A DNA stretch of 64,000 nt from ZC4RG30 sp963812195 (GTDB lineage Bacteria > Pseudomonadota > Gammaproteobacteria > Steroidobacterales > Steroidobacteraceae): the NCBI GenBank assembly GCA_963812195.1, contig CAWEUI010000017.1, forward strand, positions 1 to 64,000, in the 5' to 3' direction. This document shows, one piece after another, positions 36,214-48,707 of this stretch. How positions within the stretch are numbered: position 1 is the stretch's first letter; each line of letters starts with the position of its first letter. The notes beneath the pieces are model-generated. The model saw only the letters and a program-made list of their open reading frames with translations. It was not told where the DNA came from and made no database searches. The position numbers were made by a program, and so were the translations under genes.

Positions 36214-36910
36214 GTGCGCAGATCCGTCGTCATCGTATTGGTCATCGCCATCGCCGCGGCACTGGGCGTGCTGGGGCAGCGGCAGTGGTCGCGCCATGAG
36301 GCCGATGCCCCGGCCGCGGCAACGGTTGTGACCGCGGCAGACAACACTGCGGCTCCCGCGGCCGCGACGCCCGCACCACCGAAGATCCCGGACACGCTGC
36401 CGCAGTTCGCGCTGGCCGATCGCGACGGCCACCCGCAGCGCCTGGGCAAATGGGCCGGACACCCGCTGATGGTGAACTTCTGGGCCACCTGGTGCGGACC
36501 GTGCCGGCGCGAGATTCCGCTGCTGAACAAGCTGCGCGCCCGACCACAAGGCCATGCGGCTGGAGATCGTCGGCATCGCGGTGGACTTTCGCGACGACGT
36601 GCTCAAGTACGTGAAGGAGCATCCCATCTCCTATCCGCTGTTGATCGGTGAGGAGGACGGTCTGGCGGCCGTGCAGGCCATGGGGGTGGCCGAACCGGCC
36701 TTTCCATTCACCGTCTTTGCCGACAGCAAGCAGCGCATCCTCGCCCTGAAGCTCGGCGAGCTGCACCAGGACGAGGCCGATTTCATCCTGGACAAGCTGC
36801 GCAAGGTGGATGCGGGTACGCTACGGGTGGCCGACGCCCGGCAGCAGATCACCGAAGGCCTCAAGCAGATTGCCACCCGGCGGGCCGCCGACGAGGCCAC
36901 CAAGGGCTGA
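36214..36910 (+). CDS. TlpA-family periplasmic thiol-disulfide oxidoreductase, frameshifted
   Basis: The start follows GGGGGG. An N-terminal anchor (VVIVLVIAIAAALGVLG) and an Ala/Pro-rich linker lead into a thioredoxin fold with NFWATWCGPCRREIPLLNKL, then VGIAVDFRDDVLKYVKEHPI and FPFTVFADSKQRILAL. An extra C near 36548 (GCGCCCGACC) throws the frame after NKLRA. Corrected, it is ~230 residues with a normal WCGPC active site, likely reduced by the adjacent DsbD to serve cytochrome maturation or other periplasmic targets. Confidence 0.88.
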
Positions 36911-36995
36911 TCGCGCACTTTTAAGCGAAAATACCGGCGAGGTCGGCGAATTTGCGGTTAAATACCGGCCGTCTGTCTACCATTTCAGAATTCGA

Positions 36996-37439
36996 ATGAC
37001 GCGGCTGCTGCTGCTCAATGGCCCCAACCTGAACCTGCTGGGCACGCGCGAACCGGAACTTTACGGTGGCGCGACGCTGGATTCCATCGTGCAGCGCTGC
37101 GCGGGTCTGGCCGGCGAACTGGGTCTGGAGCTGATTGCCCGCCAGAGCAATGCCGAGCATGAGCTGGTCGGCGAGGTGCAGGCGGCGCCAGGCAAGGGGG
37201 TGAATTTCATGATCCTGAACCCCGGTGCGTTCACCCACAGCAGCATCGCGCTGCGCGACGCCATCCTGGGCGTCGCGCTGCCCTTCATCGAAGTGCATCT
37301 TTCCAACGTGTATGCGCGGGAGCAATTCCGGCGCCACTCGTACTTTTCCGACATCGCTGTTGGCCAGATCGTGGGCCTGGGCGCGCAGGGCTATGAACTG
37401 GCGGTGCGTGCCGCCGCCGCGCGCCTCGCACAGCGCTGA
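36996..37439 (+). CDS. aroQ: Type II 3-dehydroquinate dehydratase
   Basis: A 147-residue enzyme of the shikimate pathway (3-dehydroquinate to 3-dehydroshikimate). It shows LLLLNGPNLNLLGTREPELYG with the active-site Tyr, RQSNAEHELVGEVQ, ILNPGAFTHSSIALRDAI and the HLSNVYAREQFRRHSY lid. The ATG at 36996 was chosen because the fold starts right there. Lying before accB-accC is a conserved gammaproteobacterial arrangement. Confidence 0.97.
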   Translation: MTRLLLLNGPNLNLLGTREPELYGGATLDSIVQRCAGLAGELGLELIARQSNAEHELVGEVQAAPGKGVNFMILNPGAFTHSSIALRDAILGVALPFIEVHLSNVYAREQFRRHSYFSDIAVGQIVGLGAQGYELAVRAAAARLAQR

Positions 37440-37465
37440 CACCCGCCTTCTCCCTGGAGAGTTTC

Positions 37466-37918
37466 ATGGATATTCGCAAGGTCAAGAAGTTGATCGAGCT
37501 GCTGGAGGAATCCGGCATCTCGGAGATCGAAATCAAGGAGGGCGAAGAGGCCGTGCGCATCGCGCGCGCGCCCGCGGGCGGCGTCTACCCGCAGTACATC
37601 AGCGCGCCGCCGCCGGCCGTTCCCGCTGCGCCGGACCCGTCGGCGGCGGCCGTGCCCGCGCCGACGGCGCGCCGCAAGGACGACCCGAACATCGTGCCCT
37701 CGCCGATGGTCGGCACCTTCTATGCCGCGGCGTCGCCCACCGCGCCGGCCTTCGTGGCGCTGGGGGACGAAGTGAAGGTCGGCCAGGTGCTGTGCATCAT
37801 CGAGGCGATGAAGATGATGAACCAGATCGAATGCGACCGCGCCGGCAAGGTGACCGCGATCATGGTGAAGAACGGCGACCCGGTGGAATTCGGCCAGCCG
37901 CTGTTTGTCATCGAATGA
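37466..37918 (+). CDS. accB: Biotin carboxyl carrier protein of acetyl-CoA carboxylase
   Basis: 150 residues: an N-terminal helix MDIRKVKKLIELLEESGISE, a Pro/Ala-rich flexible linker (APPPAVPAAPDPSAAAVPAP) and a biotinyl domain with the biotin Lys in IEAMKMMNQIECD. It swings carboxybiotin between AccC and AccAD for malonyl-CoA synthesis. Start follows GGAGAG; accC begins 24 bp after its stop. Confidence 0.98.
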   Translation: MDIRKVKKLIELLEESGISEIEIKEGEEAVRIARAPAGGVYPQYISAPPPAVPAAPDPSAAAVPAPTARRKDDPNIVPSPMVGTFYAAASPTAPAFVALGDEVKVGQVLCIIEAMKMMNQIECDRAGKVTAIMVKNGDPVEFGQPLFVIE

Positions 37919-37942
37919 CAGTAATCGAGTGACGTAGCCACC

Positions 37943-39286
<1,344 letters not shown>

Positions 39287-39296
39287 GGAAGGACAT

Positions 39297-40190
39297 GTGC
39301 CAGCTTTCCTCTCACTGAGCATGGAATTGCAGGGACTGGATCCGGACAGCGCGGAGTCGGCCTGTTTCGCGGCCGGGGCGGTTTCGGTGACGCTGACCGA
39401 TGCGGCCGACGACGCGGTACTCGAACCCGCGCCGGGCGAGATACGCCTGTGGCCGCAAACCGTGGTGCAGGCGCTGTTTCCGGCCGAGAGCGCCGGCCCT
39501 GAAACCATCATTGCGCTGGCCGGCGCGCTGGACGTGCCGGCCAGCCGCATTCGCGCCCGACACCTCGCCGGGCGCGCCTGGGAACGCGAATGGCTCAAGG
39601 ATTTCCACGCCATGCGCTTCGGCAGGCGGCTGTGGATCGTCCCCACCCATGAGGCGGCGCCCGCGGACCCGGATGCCGTGGTGGTACGCCTGGATCCGGG
39701 CCTGGCCTTCGGCACCGGCACGCACCCCTCCACCGCACTGTGCCTGACCTGGCTGGATGCGCACCTGCGCCCTGGCGCAACAGTGATCGACTACGGCTGC
39801 GGCTCCGGCGTGCTGGCGCTTGCCGCGGCCAGGCTGGGCGCCCGCGCCGTGCACGCCTTCGACATCGACCCGCAGGCGCTCATTGCCACCCGCGACAACG
39901 CCGCCGCAAACGGATTATCGGGGCTCATCCACGTTCATGAGAGTGTCGCGTCGCTGCCTGCATCGGCCGACCTGGTCATGGCGAACATCCTGGCCGGCAC
40001 GCTGGTCGAGCTGGCGCCACGGCTGTGCGGGTACCTGGCGCCCGGTGGCGCACTGATCCTGGCCGGTATCCTGAAACAGCAGGTGCATGAGGTACGCGCC
40101 GGCTTTGCACCCGGGCTGGACCTGGCCGTGTTTGCGGAGCAGGACGGCTGGAGCGCCCTGTCGGCCAGACGCACCGGGCGGGGTCGATGA
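39297..40190 (+). CDS. prmA: Ribosomal protein L11 methyltransferase
   Basis: 297 residues. The GTG start at 39297 (reads MPAFLSLSMELQG) is preferred over an internal ATG since PrmA proteins begin with such a strand. Substrate-binding N-domain, then an AdoMet domain with GTGTHPSTALCLTWLD, VIDYGCGSGVLALAAARLGA and the catalytic-loop motif VMANILAGTLVELAP. Trimethylates L11. Overlaps the next gene by 4 bp (ATGA). Confidence 0.96.
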   Translation: MPAFLSLSMELQGLDPDSAESACFAAGAVSVTLTDAADDAVLEPAPGEIRLWPQTVVQALFPAESAGPETIIALAGALDVPASRIRARHLAGRAWEREWLKDFHAMRFGRRLWIVPTHEAAPADPDAVVVRLDPGLAFGTGTHPSTALCLTWLDAHLRPGATVIDYGCGSGVLALAAARLGARAVHAFDIDPQALIATRDNAAANGLSGLIHVHESVASLPASADLVMANILAGTLVELAPRLCGYLAPGGALILAGILKQQVHEVRAGFAPGLDLAVFAEQDGWSALSARRTGRGR

Positions 40191-41146
40191 TGTTCACCAC
40201 CTGCCCCGCATGCCGCATGAACCTCGCCGTGACGGCCAATGACCTGCGCATCGGACAGGGATACGTGCGCTGCGGTCGTTGTGAACGCGTTTTCAACGCG
40301 TTGATGTCGCTGTCGGAGGACGTCGAAACTGGCGAGCCTTCCGGCCTGGCCGCGCATGGCACGGGGTCCATGCCGGCGCTGGAGGATCCCGCGGCGGAGG
40401 AATCCCCGCCGTCCGCCGCCGGGTCGGCGGAGGATTCAGGGCGGCAACGATTCGACCTGGACGTGCACGAATCGGCCGAATCCGGCACGGTCGAGACCAT
40501 CGTGCTGGAGGGCGACGGGTACCTGCAGACCGAGGAGCACGTCGGCGAGGACGAGCTGCGCGAGCGGCTGCAGGCCATTACCGGCGTGCATGCGCCCCCG
40601 GCCGAGGACATCGATACCGATGAGATCCTGGGCAACCCGCCGCGCCGGCACTGGGGATGGAAGCTGGCGCTGGTGGTGCTGCTGCTGTTGCTGGCCGGGC
40701 AGCTGGTGCATCACTACCGGCAGCAACTGGTCGCCAACCGGTGGCTCGAGAAGCCACTGCAGAGCATCTACGCACTGTTCGGCGTGCAGCTCGAGCCCGC
40801 CTGGGACCTGGGCGCCTATGACCTGCGCCAGCTCGGCGGCGAGGCCCTGGCGCTGAACTCGGCCACCATCGTGTTGCGCGCAACCGTGCAGAACCGCGCC
40901 TCGCACCCGCAGCCCCTGCCGCTGATCCGCGTGCGCCTGCAGGACCGTTTCGGCAATTCGCTGTCGACCACGGCGGTTGCGCCCGACGATTACCTGAAGG
41001 GCCCGGCACCGGCGCGCATGGCGCCGGACCAGCGACTCGACGTCGAGCTGCGGCTGGATGACCCCAACCGGCAGGCGGTCAGCTTCGATCTGGACGCCTG
41101 CCTGCCGGGCGCGGACGGGGCGCTGCACTGCGCCCACGATCTGTGA
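40187..41146 (+). CDS. Zinc-ribbon and DUF3426 membrane protein
   Basis: 319 residues beginning with an MJ0042-type zinc ribbon (TTCPACRMNLAV...VRCGRCERVFNAL), then an acidic low-complexity region, one membrane helix (LALVVLLLLLAGQLVHHY, about residue 160) and a DUF3426 domain (ALNSATIVLRATVQNRASHP, LRVRL-type strands, DPNRQAVSFDLDAC). The family is regularly found between prmA and dusB, but its role is unknown. Overlaps dusB by 4 bp. Confidence 0.88.
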   Translation: MMFTTCPACRMNLAVTANDLRIGQGYVRCGRCERVFNALMSLSEDVETGEPSGLAAHGTGSMPALEDPAAEESPPSAAGSAEDSGRQRFDLDVHESAESGTVETIVLEGDGYLQTEEHVGEDELRERLQAITGVHAPPAEDIDTDEILGNPPRRHWGWKLALVVLLLLLAGQLVHHYRQQLVANRWLEKPLQSIYALFGVQLEPAWDLGAYDLRQLGGEALALNSATIVLRATVQNRASHPQPLPLIRVRLQDRFGNSLSTTAVAPDDYLKGPAPARMAPDQRLDVELRLDDPNRQAVSFDLDACLPGADGALHCAHDL

Positions 41147-42213
41147 GCTTGCGGATCGGCCGCTGGGAAATCCCGGGGCAGGCCTTGCTGGCGCCGATGG
41201 CCGGCGTCACCGACCGGCCCTTTCGCATCCTGTGCCGGCGCTTCGGCGCCGCCCTGGCGGCCTCCGAGATGATCACCTCGGACCAGCGCCTGTGGCACAC
41301 CGTCAAGTCGCGCCGACGCATGGACCATGAAGGCGAGCCGGAGCCGCGCGTGGTGCAGCTCGCCGGCAACGACCCGCAGCAGCTCGCTGCGGCGGCCCGC
41401 GCCAACGTGGATCTCGGCGCTCAGATCATCGACATCAATCTGGGTTGTCCGGCCAAGAAGGTGTACGGCAGGCTGTGCGGCTCGGCATTGCTCGGCGATC
41501 CGGCGCTGGTCGGGCGGCTGCTCGAGGCGGTGGTCACGGCGGTGGATGTTCCGGTTACCGCGAAGATCCGCACCGGCATCGATCGGCAGCACATCAATGC
41601 CATCGAGATATCACGCATCGCAACACAGGCCGGCGTCAGCGCCATCGCCGTGCACGGCCGCACGCGCATGGACTTCTACGCAGGCGAGGCCGAATACGAA
41701 ACAATCCGCGACCTCGCGCGGGATGCATGCGTTCCGGTGATTGCCAACGGAGATGTTGACAGCGCGGAAAAGGCGCAGAAAGTACTGCAATTCACGCAGG
41801 CGAAGGCGGTGATGATCGGTCGCGGCGCACATGGGGCCCCATGGATCTTTCGTGATGTCAACGGGTATCTCGACAGAGGCGAATTTCCAACGCCACTCTT
41901 GCGCAGTGAGATCAGAGACATCATCCTTGATCACATCACGGCGCTGTACGCATTCCATGGTGAAGCGGCCGGCGTACGGATAGCGCGCAAGCACCTGGGC
42001 TGGTACTGCCAGCCACACACCGCCACGAAGCGATTCCGGCCGCAACTGATGGCCGCGGAATCTTCTTCGTCGCAGTATGCGGTGGCCGCGGCATGCTTCG
42101 GGCGCTGGGCGGAAGAAGACAACAACAACGAGAACAACGAGACTGGACGGGAGCAACTGGATGCGCACGAGCCGTACGAACCGCAGATCCGCGAGACCCA
42201 AGCTTGCCTATAG
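41143..42213 (+). CDS. dusB: tRNA-dihydrouridine synthase B
   Basis: GTG start inside the previous stop. The 356-residue FMN TIM-barrel has APMAGVTDRPFRILCRRFGA, IDINLGCPAKKVYGRLCGSA with the catalytic Cys, ISAIAVHGRTRMDFYAGEAE-type and VIANGDVDS motifs and VMIGRGAHGAPWIF. Reduces uridine in tRNA D-loops. Translation coupling to fis is conserved in gammaproteobacteria; here fis starts 52 bp before this stop. Confidence 0.96.
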   Translation: MSLRIGRWEIPGQALLAPMAGVTDRPFRILCRRFGAALAASEMITSDQRLWHTVKSRRRMDHEGEPEPRVVQLAGNDPQQLAAAARANVDLGAQIIDINLGCPAKKVYGRLCGSALLGDPALVGRLLEAVVTAVDVPVTAKIRTGIDRQHINAIEISRIATQAGVSAIAVHGRTRMDFYAGEAEYETIRDLARDACVPVIANGDVDSAEKAQKVLQFTQAKAVMIGRGAHGAPWIFRDVNGYLDRGEFPTPLLRSEIRDIILDHITALYAFHGEAAGVRIARKHLGWYCQPHTATKRFRPQLMAAESSSSQYAVAAACFGRWAEEDNNNENNETGREQLDAHEPYEPQIRETQACL

Positions 42214-42481
42214 CGCCACCGTCCGCAGTCACAAGGTTTCCCTGAACGACGAACTGCCGCTGCGCGGCCACGCCGAACGCGCGCTGGCGGACTATTTCGC
42301 AAGCCTCAACGGCCATCGGCCCGCCCGGCTCTATGAGCTGGTGCTGCGCGAAGTCGAAGAGCCCCTGTTCCGCACCGTGCTCGACTACGCCAGCGGCAAT
42401 CAGACCCGGGCTGCGATGATTCTCGGCATCACGCGCGCCACGTTGCGCAAGAAGCTGCGAGAATTCGGGCTGTCGGCGTAA
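42161..42481 (+). CDS. fis: Nucleoid-associated regulator Fis
   Basis: 106 residues starting at an ATG (42161) behind GGGAGCAAC, overlapping the dusB end. The N-terminal arm is unusually basic (MRTSRTNRRSARPKLAYSAT). Then comes the dimer helix LADYFASLNGH, and the C-terminal HTH reads LDYASGNQTRAAMILGITRA, then TLRKKLREFGL, the Fis signature. It shapes the nucleoid and activates rRNA promoters. Operon with dusB as in E. coli. Confidence 0.94.
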   Translation: MRTSRTNRRSARPKLAYSATVRSHKVSLNDELPLRGHAERALADYFASLNGHRPARLYELVLREVEEPLFRTVLDYASGNQTRAAMILGITRATLRKKLREFGLSA

Positions 42482-42540
42482 GCTGATCGTCCCGCCGGAC
42501 CGAAAACCCGGCCAGGCACAAGGCCCCGAAGAAGACCCTC

Positions 42541-44106
<1,566 letters not shown>

Positions 44107-44116
44107 GGCCCGCGCG

Positions 44117-45415
44117 GTGAGTGGTGCGTACAAGGTGCTGGTGATCGGCGGCGGGGGCCGTGAGCACGCACTGGCGTGGAAATGCGCACAATCGCCACGC
44201 GTGACCGAGGTGCTGGTTGCGCCGGGCAATGCCGGCACCGCGCGCGAGCCCAAGGTGCGCAATGTTCCCATGGGCGCGGATGATCTGGACCGGCTGGCCG
44301 ATCTTGCGGCGAACGAAGGCGTTGCGCTGACCATCGTGGGCCCGGAGGCACCGCTGGTCGCCGGAATCGTGGATGTATTCGCCACACGCGGGCTGCCGTG
44401 CTTCGGCCCGCGCAAGGCCGCCGCGCGGCTCGAGGGCTCGAAGGCATTCACCAAGGAGTTCCTGGCGCGCCATGGCATTCCCACCGCCGCTTACCGCAAG
44501 TTCACGCGCGCGGACTTCGATGCGGCCTGGCTGGCCGCGCAACCCGCCCCCATTGTCGTGAAGGCCAGCGGGCTGGCCGCGGGCAAGGGCGTGGTGATCG
44601 CCCAGACCCCGGAAGAAGCCCTCGCCGCCGCGCAATCCATGCTCGATGGCCGCTTCGGTAATGCGGGCAACGAAATCGTGGTCGAGCAATTCCTGCAGGG
44701 CGAGGAAGCCAGCTTCATCGTGATGTGCGACGGCGAACATGTGCTGCCGATGGCCTCCAGCCAGGACCACAAGCGGCTCCGGGACGGCGATGCAGGGCCC
44801 AATACCGGCGGCATGGGTGCGTACTCGCCGGCCCCGGTGGTCACGCCGGCCGTGCATGCGCGCATCATGCGCGAGGTCATCGAGCCTACTGTGCGTGGCC
44901 TGGCGGCCGATGGCATGCCGTTCACGGGGTTCCTGTACGCGGGCCTGATGATCGACGCCGCGGGCGCACCCCGCGTCATCGAATACAACGTGCGCTTCGG
45001 GGACCCGGAAACCCAGCCGATACTCACGCGCCTGCGCTCGGATCTCACCGTGCTGTGCGAAGCCGCGCTGGCGGGCCGTCTGGACACCGTCAGCGCCGAA
45101 TGGGACCCACGCGCCGCGCTGGGCGTGGTCATCGCGGCACACGGCTATCCCGAAGAAGTGCGCAAGGGCGACGTCATCGAGGGGCTGGAGCGTGCCGCGA
45201 AGCTGCCGGGCAAGCTGTTCCATGCCGGTACGGCCGCGCAGGATGGCGCGATCGTCACCAGTGGCGGGCGCGTGCTGTGTGCGGTGGGCCTGGGCGCGGA
45301 CGTGGCGGCCGCACAGCGCGAAGCCTATTCGCTGGTGGATGCCGTGCGCTTTGATGGCGCGCAGGTGCGCCGGGACATCGGCTACCGCGCCATTGCGCGG
45401 GAGCGGGGCCACTGA
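44117..45415 (+). CDS. purD: Phosphoribosylamine-glycine ligase
   Basis: GTG start giving VSGAYKVLVIGGGGREHALA; 432 residues. ATP-grasp enzyme of purine synthesis with APGNAGTA, VGPEAPLVAGIVD, KASGLAAGKGVVIA, SSQDHKRLRDGDAGPNTGGM and YNVRFGDPETQ. Co-transcribed with purH, an arrangement seen widely in proteobacteria. Confidence 0.98.
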   Translation: MSGAYKVLVIGGGGREHALAWKCAQSPRVTEVLVAPGNAGTAREPKVRNVPMGADDLDRLADLAANEGVALTIVGPEAPLVAGIVDVFATRGLPCFGPRKAAARLEGSKAFTKEFLARHGIPTAAYRKFTRADFDAAWLAAQPAPIVVKASGLAAGKGVVIAQTPEEALAAAQSMLDGRFGNAGNEIVVEQFLQGEEASFIVMCDGEHVLPMASSQDHKRLRDGDAGPNTGGMGAYSPAPVVTPAVHARIMREVIEPTVRGLAADGMPFTGFLYAGLMIDAAGAPRVIEYNVRFGDPETQPILTRLRSDLTVLCEAALAGRLDTVSAEWDPRAALGVVIAAHGYPEEVRKGDVIEGLERAAKLPGKLFHAGTAAQDGAIVTSGGRVLCAVGLGADVAAAQREAYSLVDAVRFDGAQVRRDIGYRAIARERGH

Positions 45416-45429
45416 GCACATCCAGGCGT

Positions 45430-46281
45430 TTGCCGCATGTCACCGCGCCGCGCGTTGCGCTGCTGCGGGGGCTGTTCGGCCTGACGCAGTCCATGTCGCC
45501 GGGTCTGGCCGCCCGGTGGGCGATGCGCCTGTTCCTGCATACGTACCGTCGGCCGCTGCGCAACGAGGACGCAGCATTGCTGGCCCGGGCTCGCCGACAG
45601 CACATCGCCGTCGGCACCGACTCGATTGCCGTCTATGAGTGGGCCGGCACGGGTCCAACCGCCATCATCGTGCACGGCTGGGGATCCAGCGCGGCGCGCT
45701 TCACGCTGCTGGCGCGGGCGCTGGGGGCGCGCGGATGGCGGGTCATCGCGTTCGACGCGCCCGGTCATGGTGCCTCGACGGGGCGCAGCTCCAGCCTGCC
45801 GCTGTTCATGGCCGCCCTCGACGCGATCGTCGGGCACTACGGCGCGCCGCAGGCCCTGATCGGCCATTCACTCGGCGCACTGGCGATTGCCTGCCGCCAC
45901 CGTGACGGCGCGCCGGCCTGGGCCAGCGCATTGCGCCGCGCGGTGCTCATCAGCATGCCGTCCAGTGCCGAGTACCTGCTGGCCAGGTTCATCGATGTGC
46001 TGGGGCTGTCCCGCGCCACCGAGAGCGCACTGCGCGCGCGCTTCCAGCAGCGCTTTGACGCGACACCATCGCAGTTCGCGTCCATGCCGGGCGCCGGCCG
46101 GCTGCGCTCGCCGGTGCTGCTGGTGCACGACCGTGGCGACGACATCGTGCCCTGCGAGCACAGCCTGGCACTGCACGAGCAACTGCCGGCAACCGGCTTG
46201 TTGACGACCGAAGGCCAGGGACACAGCAAACTGACGCGCGATGCGGCTACCATTGCCCACATCGTGGAATTCGTGGCATGA
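45430..46281 (+). CDS. Alpha/beta hydrolase
   Basis: About 283 residues; the first in-frame start is a TTG at 45430, 15 bp after purD, though an ATG at 45493 is possible. An N-terminal helix pair is followed by a canonical hydrolase fold: VHGWGSSAARFTLLARALGA with the oxyanion motif, FDAPGHGAS, nucleophile GHSLGALA, LLVHDRGDDIVPCEHS with the Asp and GHSKLTRD with the His. Probably a cytosolic esterase or lipase-like enzyme; no substrate can be named. Overlaps the GNAT gene by 4 bp. Confidence 0.85.
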   Translation: MPHVTAPRVALLRGLFGLTQSMSPGLAARWAMRLFLHTYRRPLRNEDAALLARARRQHIAVGTDSIAVYEWAGTGPTAIIVHGWGSSAARFTLLARALGARGWRVIAFDAPGHGASTGRSSSLPLFMAALDAIVGHYGAPQALIGHSLGALAIACRHRDGAPAWASALRRAVLISMPSSAEYLLARFIDVLGLSRATESALRARFQQRFDATPSQFASMPGAGRLRSPVLLVHDRGDDIVPCEHSLALHEQLPATGLLTTEGQGHSKLTRDAATIAHIVEFVA

Positions 46282-46766
46282 ACGTGCGCCCGGCAAACCT
46301 CGCCGACCCGGCCGACGCCGCGGCAATCGTGCGCCTGATCGACGCCTATGCCCGCGATCCACATGGTGGCGGAACACCGCTCGCGCCGCAGGTGCGTTCG
46401 CGGTTGGCCGCGGGGCTCGCGGCGCATCCCACAGCCCATGCCTGGCTGGCCTTCGAGGCGGACACCGCAATCGGGGTGTGCATCGGCTTTGTGGGCTATT
46501 CGACCTTCCAGGCCATGCCACTGCTGAACATCCATGATCTGGCGGTATTGTCCGGGCATCGCGGTCGCGGCGTCGGTCGCGCGCTGCTTGCCGCGGCGGA
46601 GCGGACCGCGGGCAGCGCGGGCTGCTGCAAGCTCACCCTCGAGGTGCAGGAAGACAACCTCCCGGCACGCCGCCTCTACGAGGATTTCGGGTTCACCGAC
46701 GTGCGCTACGGTGATTCCGGACCCACCCGGTTCCTCGGCAAGCCACTCACCGGCGCCCCACCCTGA
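46278..46766 (+). CDS. GNAT family N-acetyltransferase
   Basis: 162 residues with the GNAT core: AWLAFEADTAIGVCIGF, the LLNIHDLAVLSGHRGRGVGRAL acetyl-CoA motif and VQEDNLPARRLYEDFGF. Transfers an acetyl group to an amine of unknown identity. Start overlaps the hydrolase stop (ATGA), the 33-bp gap to the HDOD gene suggests one transcript. Confidence 0.9.
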   Translation: MNVRPANLADPADAAAIVRLIDAYARDPHGGGTPLAPQVRSRLAAGLAAHPTAHAWLAFEADTAIGVCIGFVGYSTFQAMPLLNIHDLAVLSGHRGRGVGRALLAAAERTAGSAGCCKLTLEVQEDNLPARRLYEDFGFTDVRYGDSGPTRFLGKPLTGAPP

Positions 46767-46799
46767 TATCCTCGAACGCAAAGAGTCGAACCACCTGCC

Positions 46800-47834
46800 A
46801 TGGCCTCACTGTTTTTCTGGCGCAAGAAGAAGCAAGCCGAACCTGCCGAGGTCCAGACCGAAGCAGCGGCCGACCCGACCCTGATCGTTCCGCCGCCGAC
46901 GCGCAATGTCGTGGCCCGGTTGCCGGTGCGTCGCATGGTGTATGCGCTGGCGCTGAAAGATCCTCGCGCCGCGGATCCGGACGCGAGGCCCGACGCCTCC
47001 CAGAACCAGGTGCTTGTGTTGACCAGCCAGACGGTGGCACAGGTCGGAACCGAACCACGCTATACGCCGCAGCGTCCGTCGCTGTTGCCGCAGCTGCTGG
47101 AAGTCGTCAATGACGAGGAGGCTTCGTTGCGCACGCTGTCGCGCATCGTCAGCCAGGATCCCAGGCTCACCGGCGAGATGCTGCGCACCGCGAACAGCCC
47201 CCTGTATCGTGTCAGCGCGGCGCCGGTGGAAAGCATCGAGCGGGCCGCCGCGCTGCTGGGCACGCGCGGCATTCGCATGCTGATTTCCGCCGTCCTGATG
47301 AAACCCCTGGCGCATGCCGGCGGCCGCACGGGCCGCTTCGGCGAGATCGCCTGGGAGCATTCGACCTACAGCGCCTCGGCCGCCGATGCCTGGGCCGCGC
47401 GCGGCCAGGATGCCGATCCATTCGCGGCACAGATGCTGGCGCTGCTGCACGGGCTGGGCGTAGTCACCGTCTATCGCGTGCTTGCCGATATCTACGCCGC
47501 AAACCCCGGGCTGAAGCGTGATGCGGCGGTGATGGCCAGCGCACTGGACACCAGCGCCACCATGGCGGCGGGCCGCATTGCCGGGAGCTGGGGCCTGTCG
47601 GAGCGTACGCGGCAGGCACTGGAGGTGCAGTCGGCAGCCGCACCGGTCAGCAATCCGTCGCCGCTGGCACGCGCGCTGCACTTCGGATTGACGGCCGGCG
47701 GGCTGACGCTGCTGTGCCGGCACGGCAAGCTCACCGAAGAGGCGGCGGAGGAACAGATCACCACCGGGGAGTTCCAGGGCCCGCTGGCCAACCGCGTCTG
47801 GGAGCGACTGGTACGGGCCTACATCCGGCCCTAA
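46800..47834 (+). CDS. HDOD-domain protein
   Basis: 344 residues. A basic N-terminus (FFWRKKKQ), a disordered linker, and an HDOD domain from about residue 95 (PQLLEVVNDEEASLRTLSRI, DPRLTGEMLRTANSPLYR, GTRGIRMLISAVLM, LLHGLGVVTVYRVL). HDOD proteins lack the full HD metal centre and act as scaffolds in signalling and motility control. It converges on the outer-membrane gene; the two stops overlap. Confidence 0.88.
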   Translation: MASLFFWRKKKQAEPAEVQTEAAADPTLIVPPPTRNVVARLPVRRMVYALALKDPRAADPDARPDASQNQVLVLTSQTVAQVGTEPRYTPQRPSLLPQLLEVVNDEEASLRTLSRIVSQDPRLTGEMLRTANSPLYRVSAAPVESIERAAALLGTRGIRMLISAVLMKPLAHAGGRTGRFGEIAWEHSTYSASAADAWAARGQDADPFAAQMLALLHGLGVVTVYRVLADIYAANPGLKRDAAVMASALDTSATMAAGRIAGSWGLSERTRQALEVQSAAAPVSNPSPLARALHFGLTAGGLTLLCRHGKLTEEAAEEQITTGEFQGPLANRVWERLVRAYIRP

Positions 47835-48707
47835 GAAGCTGGCGCGCAGGAACAGCTCCGGCCCCTGGTAGTGCAGCTTCACCCGGCCCAGAAAGAACTT
47901 CGGGTCAGTGCTGTCCACACGGTATGAGGTACTGGCATACCCCAGACCCACCGCCAGGTTGCGGTGTGCGCGGTACTGGACGTCGGCATTCCAGTCGAGC
48001 GAACTGGCGCTCTTGCCACCGGTGGAGAACGTGAAGAAGTGTGCTGCGGCGTTGGCGCTGAAGCGCCGCGTGAAGCGCCAGGTGAGATCTCCACCGAGCG
48101 CCGGGTAAGGCCCGGCCGCACTGAGTCGCTCGCGCTTGAAGGTTGCCGGTGCCTCGAGCGTTCCGTCCAGCTGAACCAGATGGATGCCCAGGCCCACGCC
48201 CACCTCCAGTTGCTCCCGCTGCACCACCGAATAGGCATAGGTGAGATTGAGCTGGCGCAATTCCATGCTCGAATGCACCACGCCATCTGCGGAATCGAAA
48301 GTGTGGTTGCCGAAATCGATCGGCTGGTCGAGCAGGGCATCACCGTCGCGCTTGAGCTGGTAGAACTGCGCCAGGATGCGGTGCCGCGCGGTCATGCGGA
48401 ACATCATGTCCAGCCAGCCCTGGTTCTTGCTCTTCTGCAGCCCCAGAGTGTTCTCGCCGCTGAACGATGTTCCGGCAACGCCGGCATCGTTGTCGTAGCG
48501 AGCCGTCGTGGAGACGGACGCCCGGAAGTACATGGCACGAATCGCAAAGCGATCGGTGATGGGACTGGCGGTCTGTTCCACGGGCGGCTGCAACAACTTG
48601 CGCTGCGGCGGGGATGCGGGTTCGCCCGCCCAGCCCTGGGCCGCGCCGCACAGCATTGCCACCAGCGCGATACGGGAGACCGAATGCATGGATTGATCAT
48701 CGGTCAT
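47831..48707 (-). CDS. Outer membrane beta-barrel protein
   Basis: Signal peptide (RIALVAMLCGAAQGWA), then ~270 residues of alternating barrel strands (AIRAMYFRASVSTTARYDND, MMFRMTARHRILAQFYQLKR, LELFLRASF-type end). The chain should end at ELFLRASF with the C-terminal Phe typical of outer membrane proteins. One extra base at 47832-47834 lets the frame run on antisense through the HDOD gene; removing an A turns the junction into CTAG and gives both genes a stop there. Start at 48707 or 48689. Function unknown. Confidence 0.72.
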
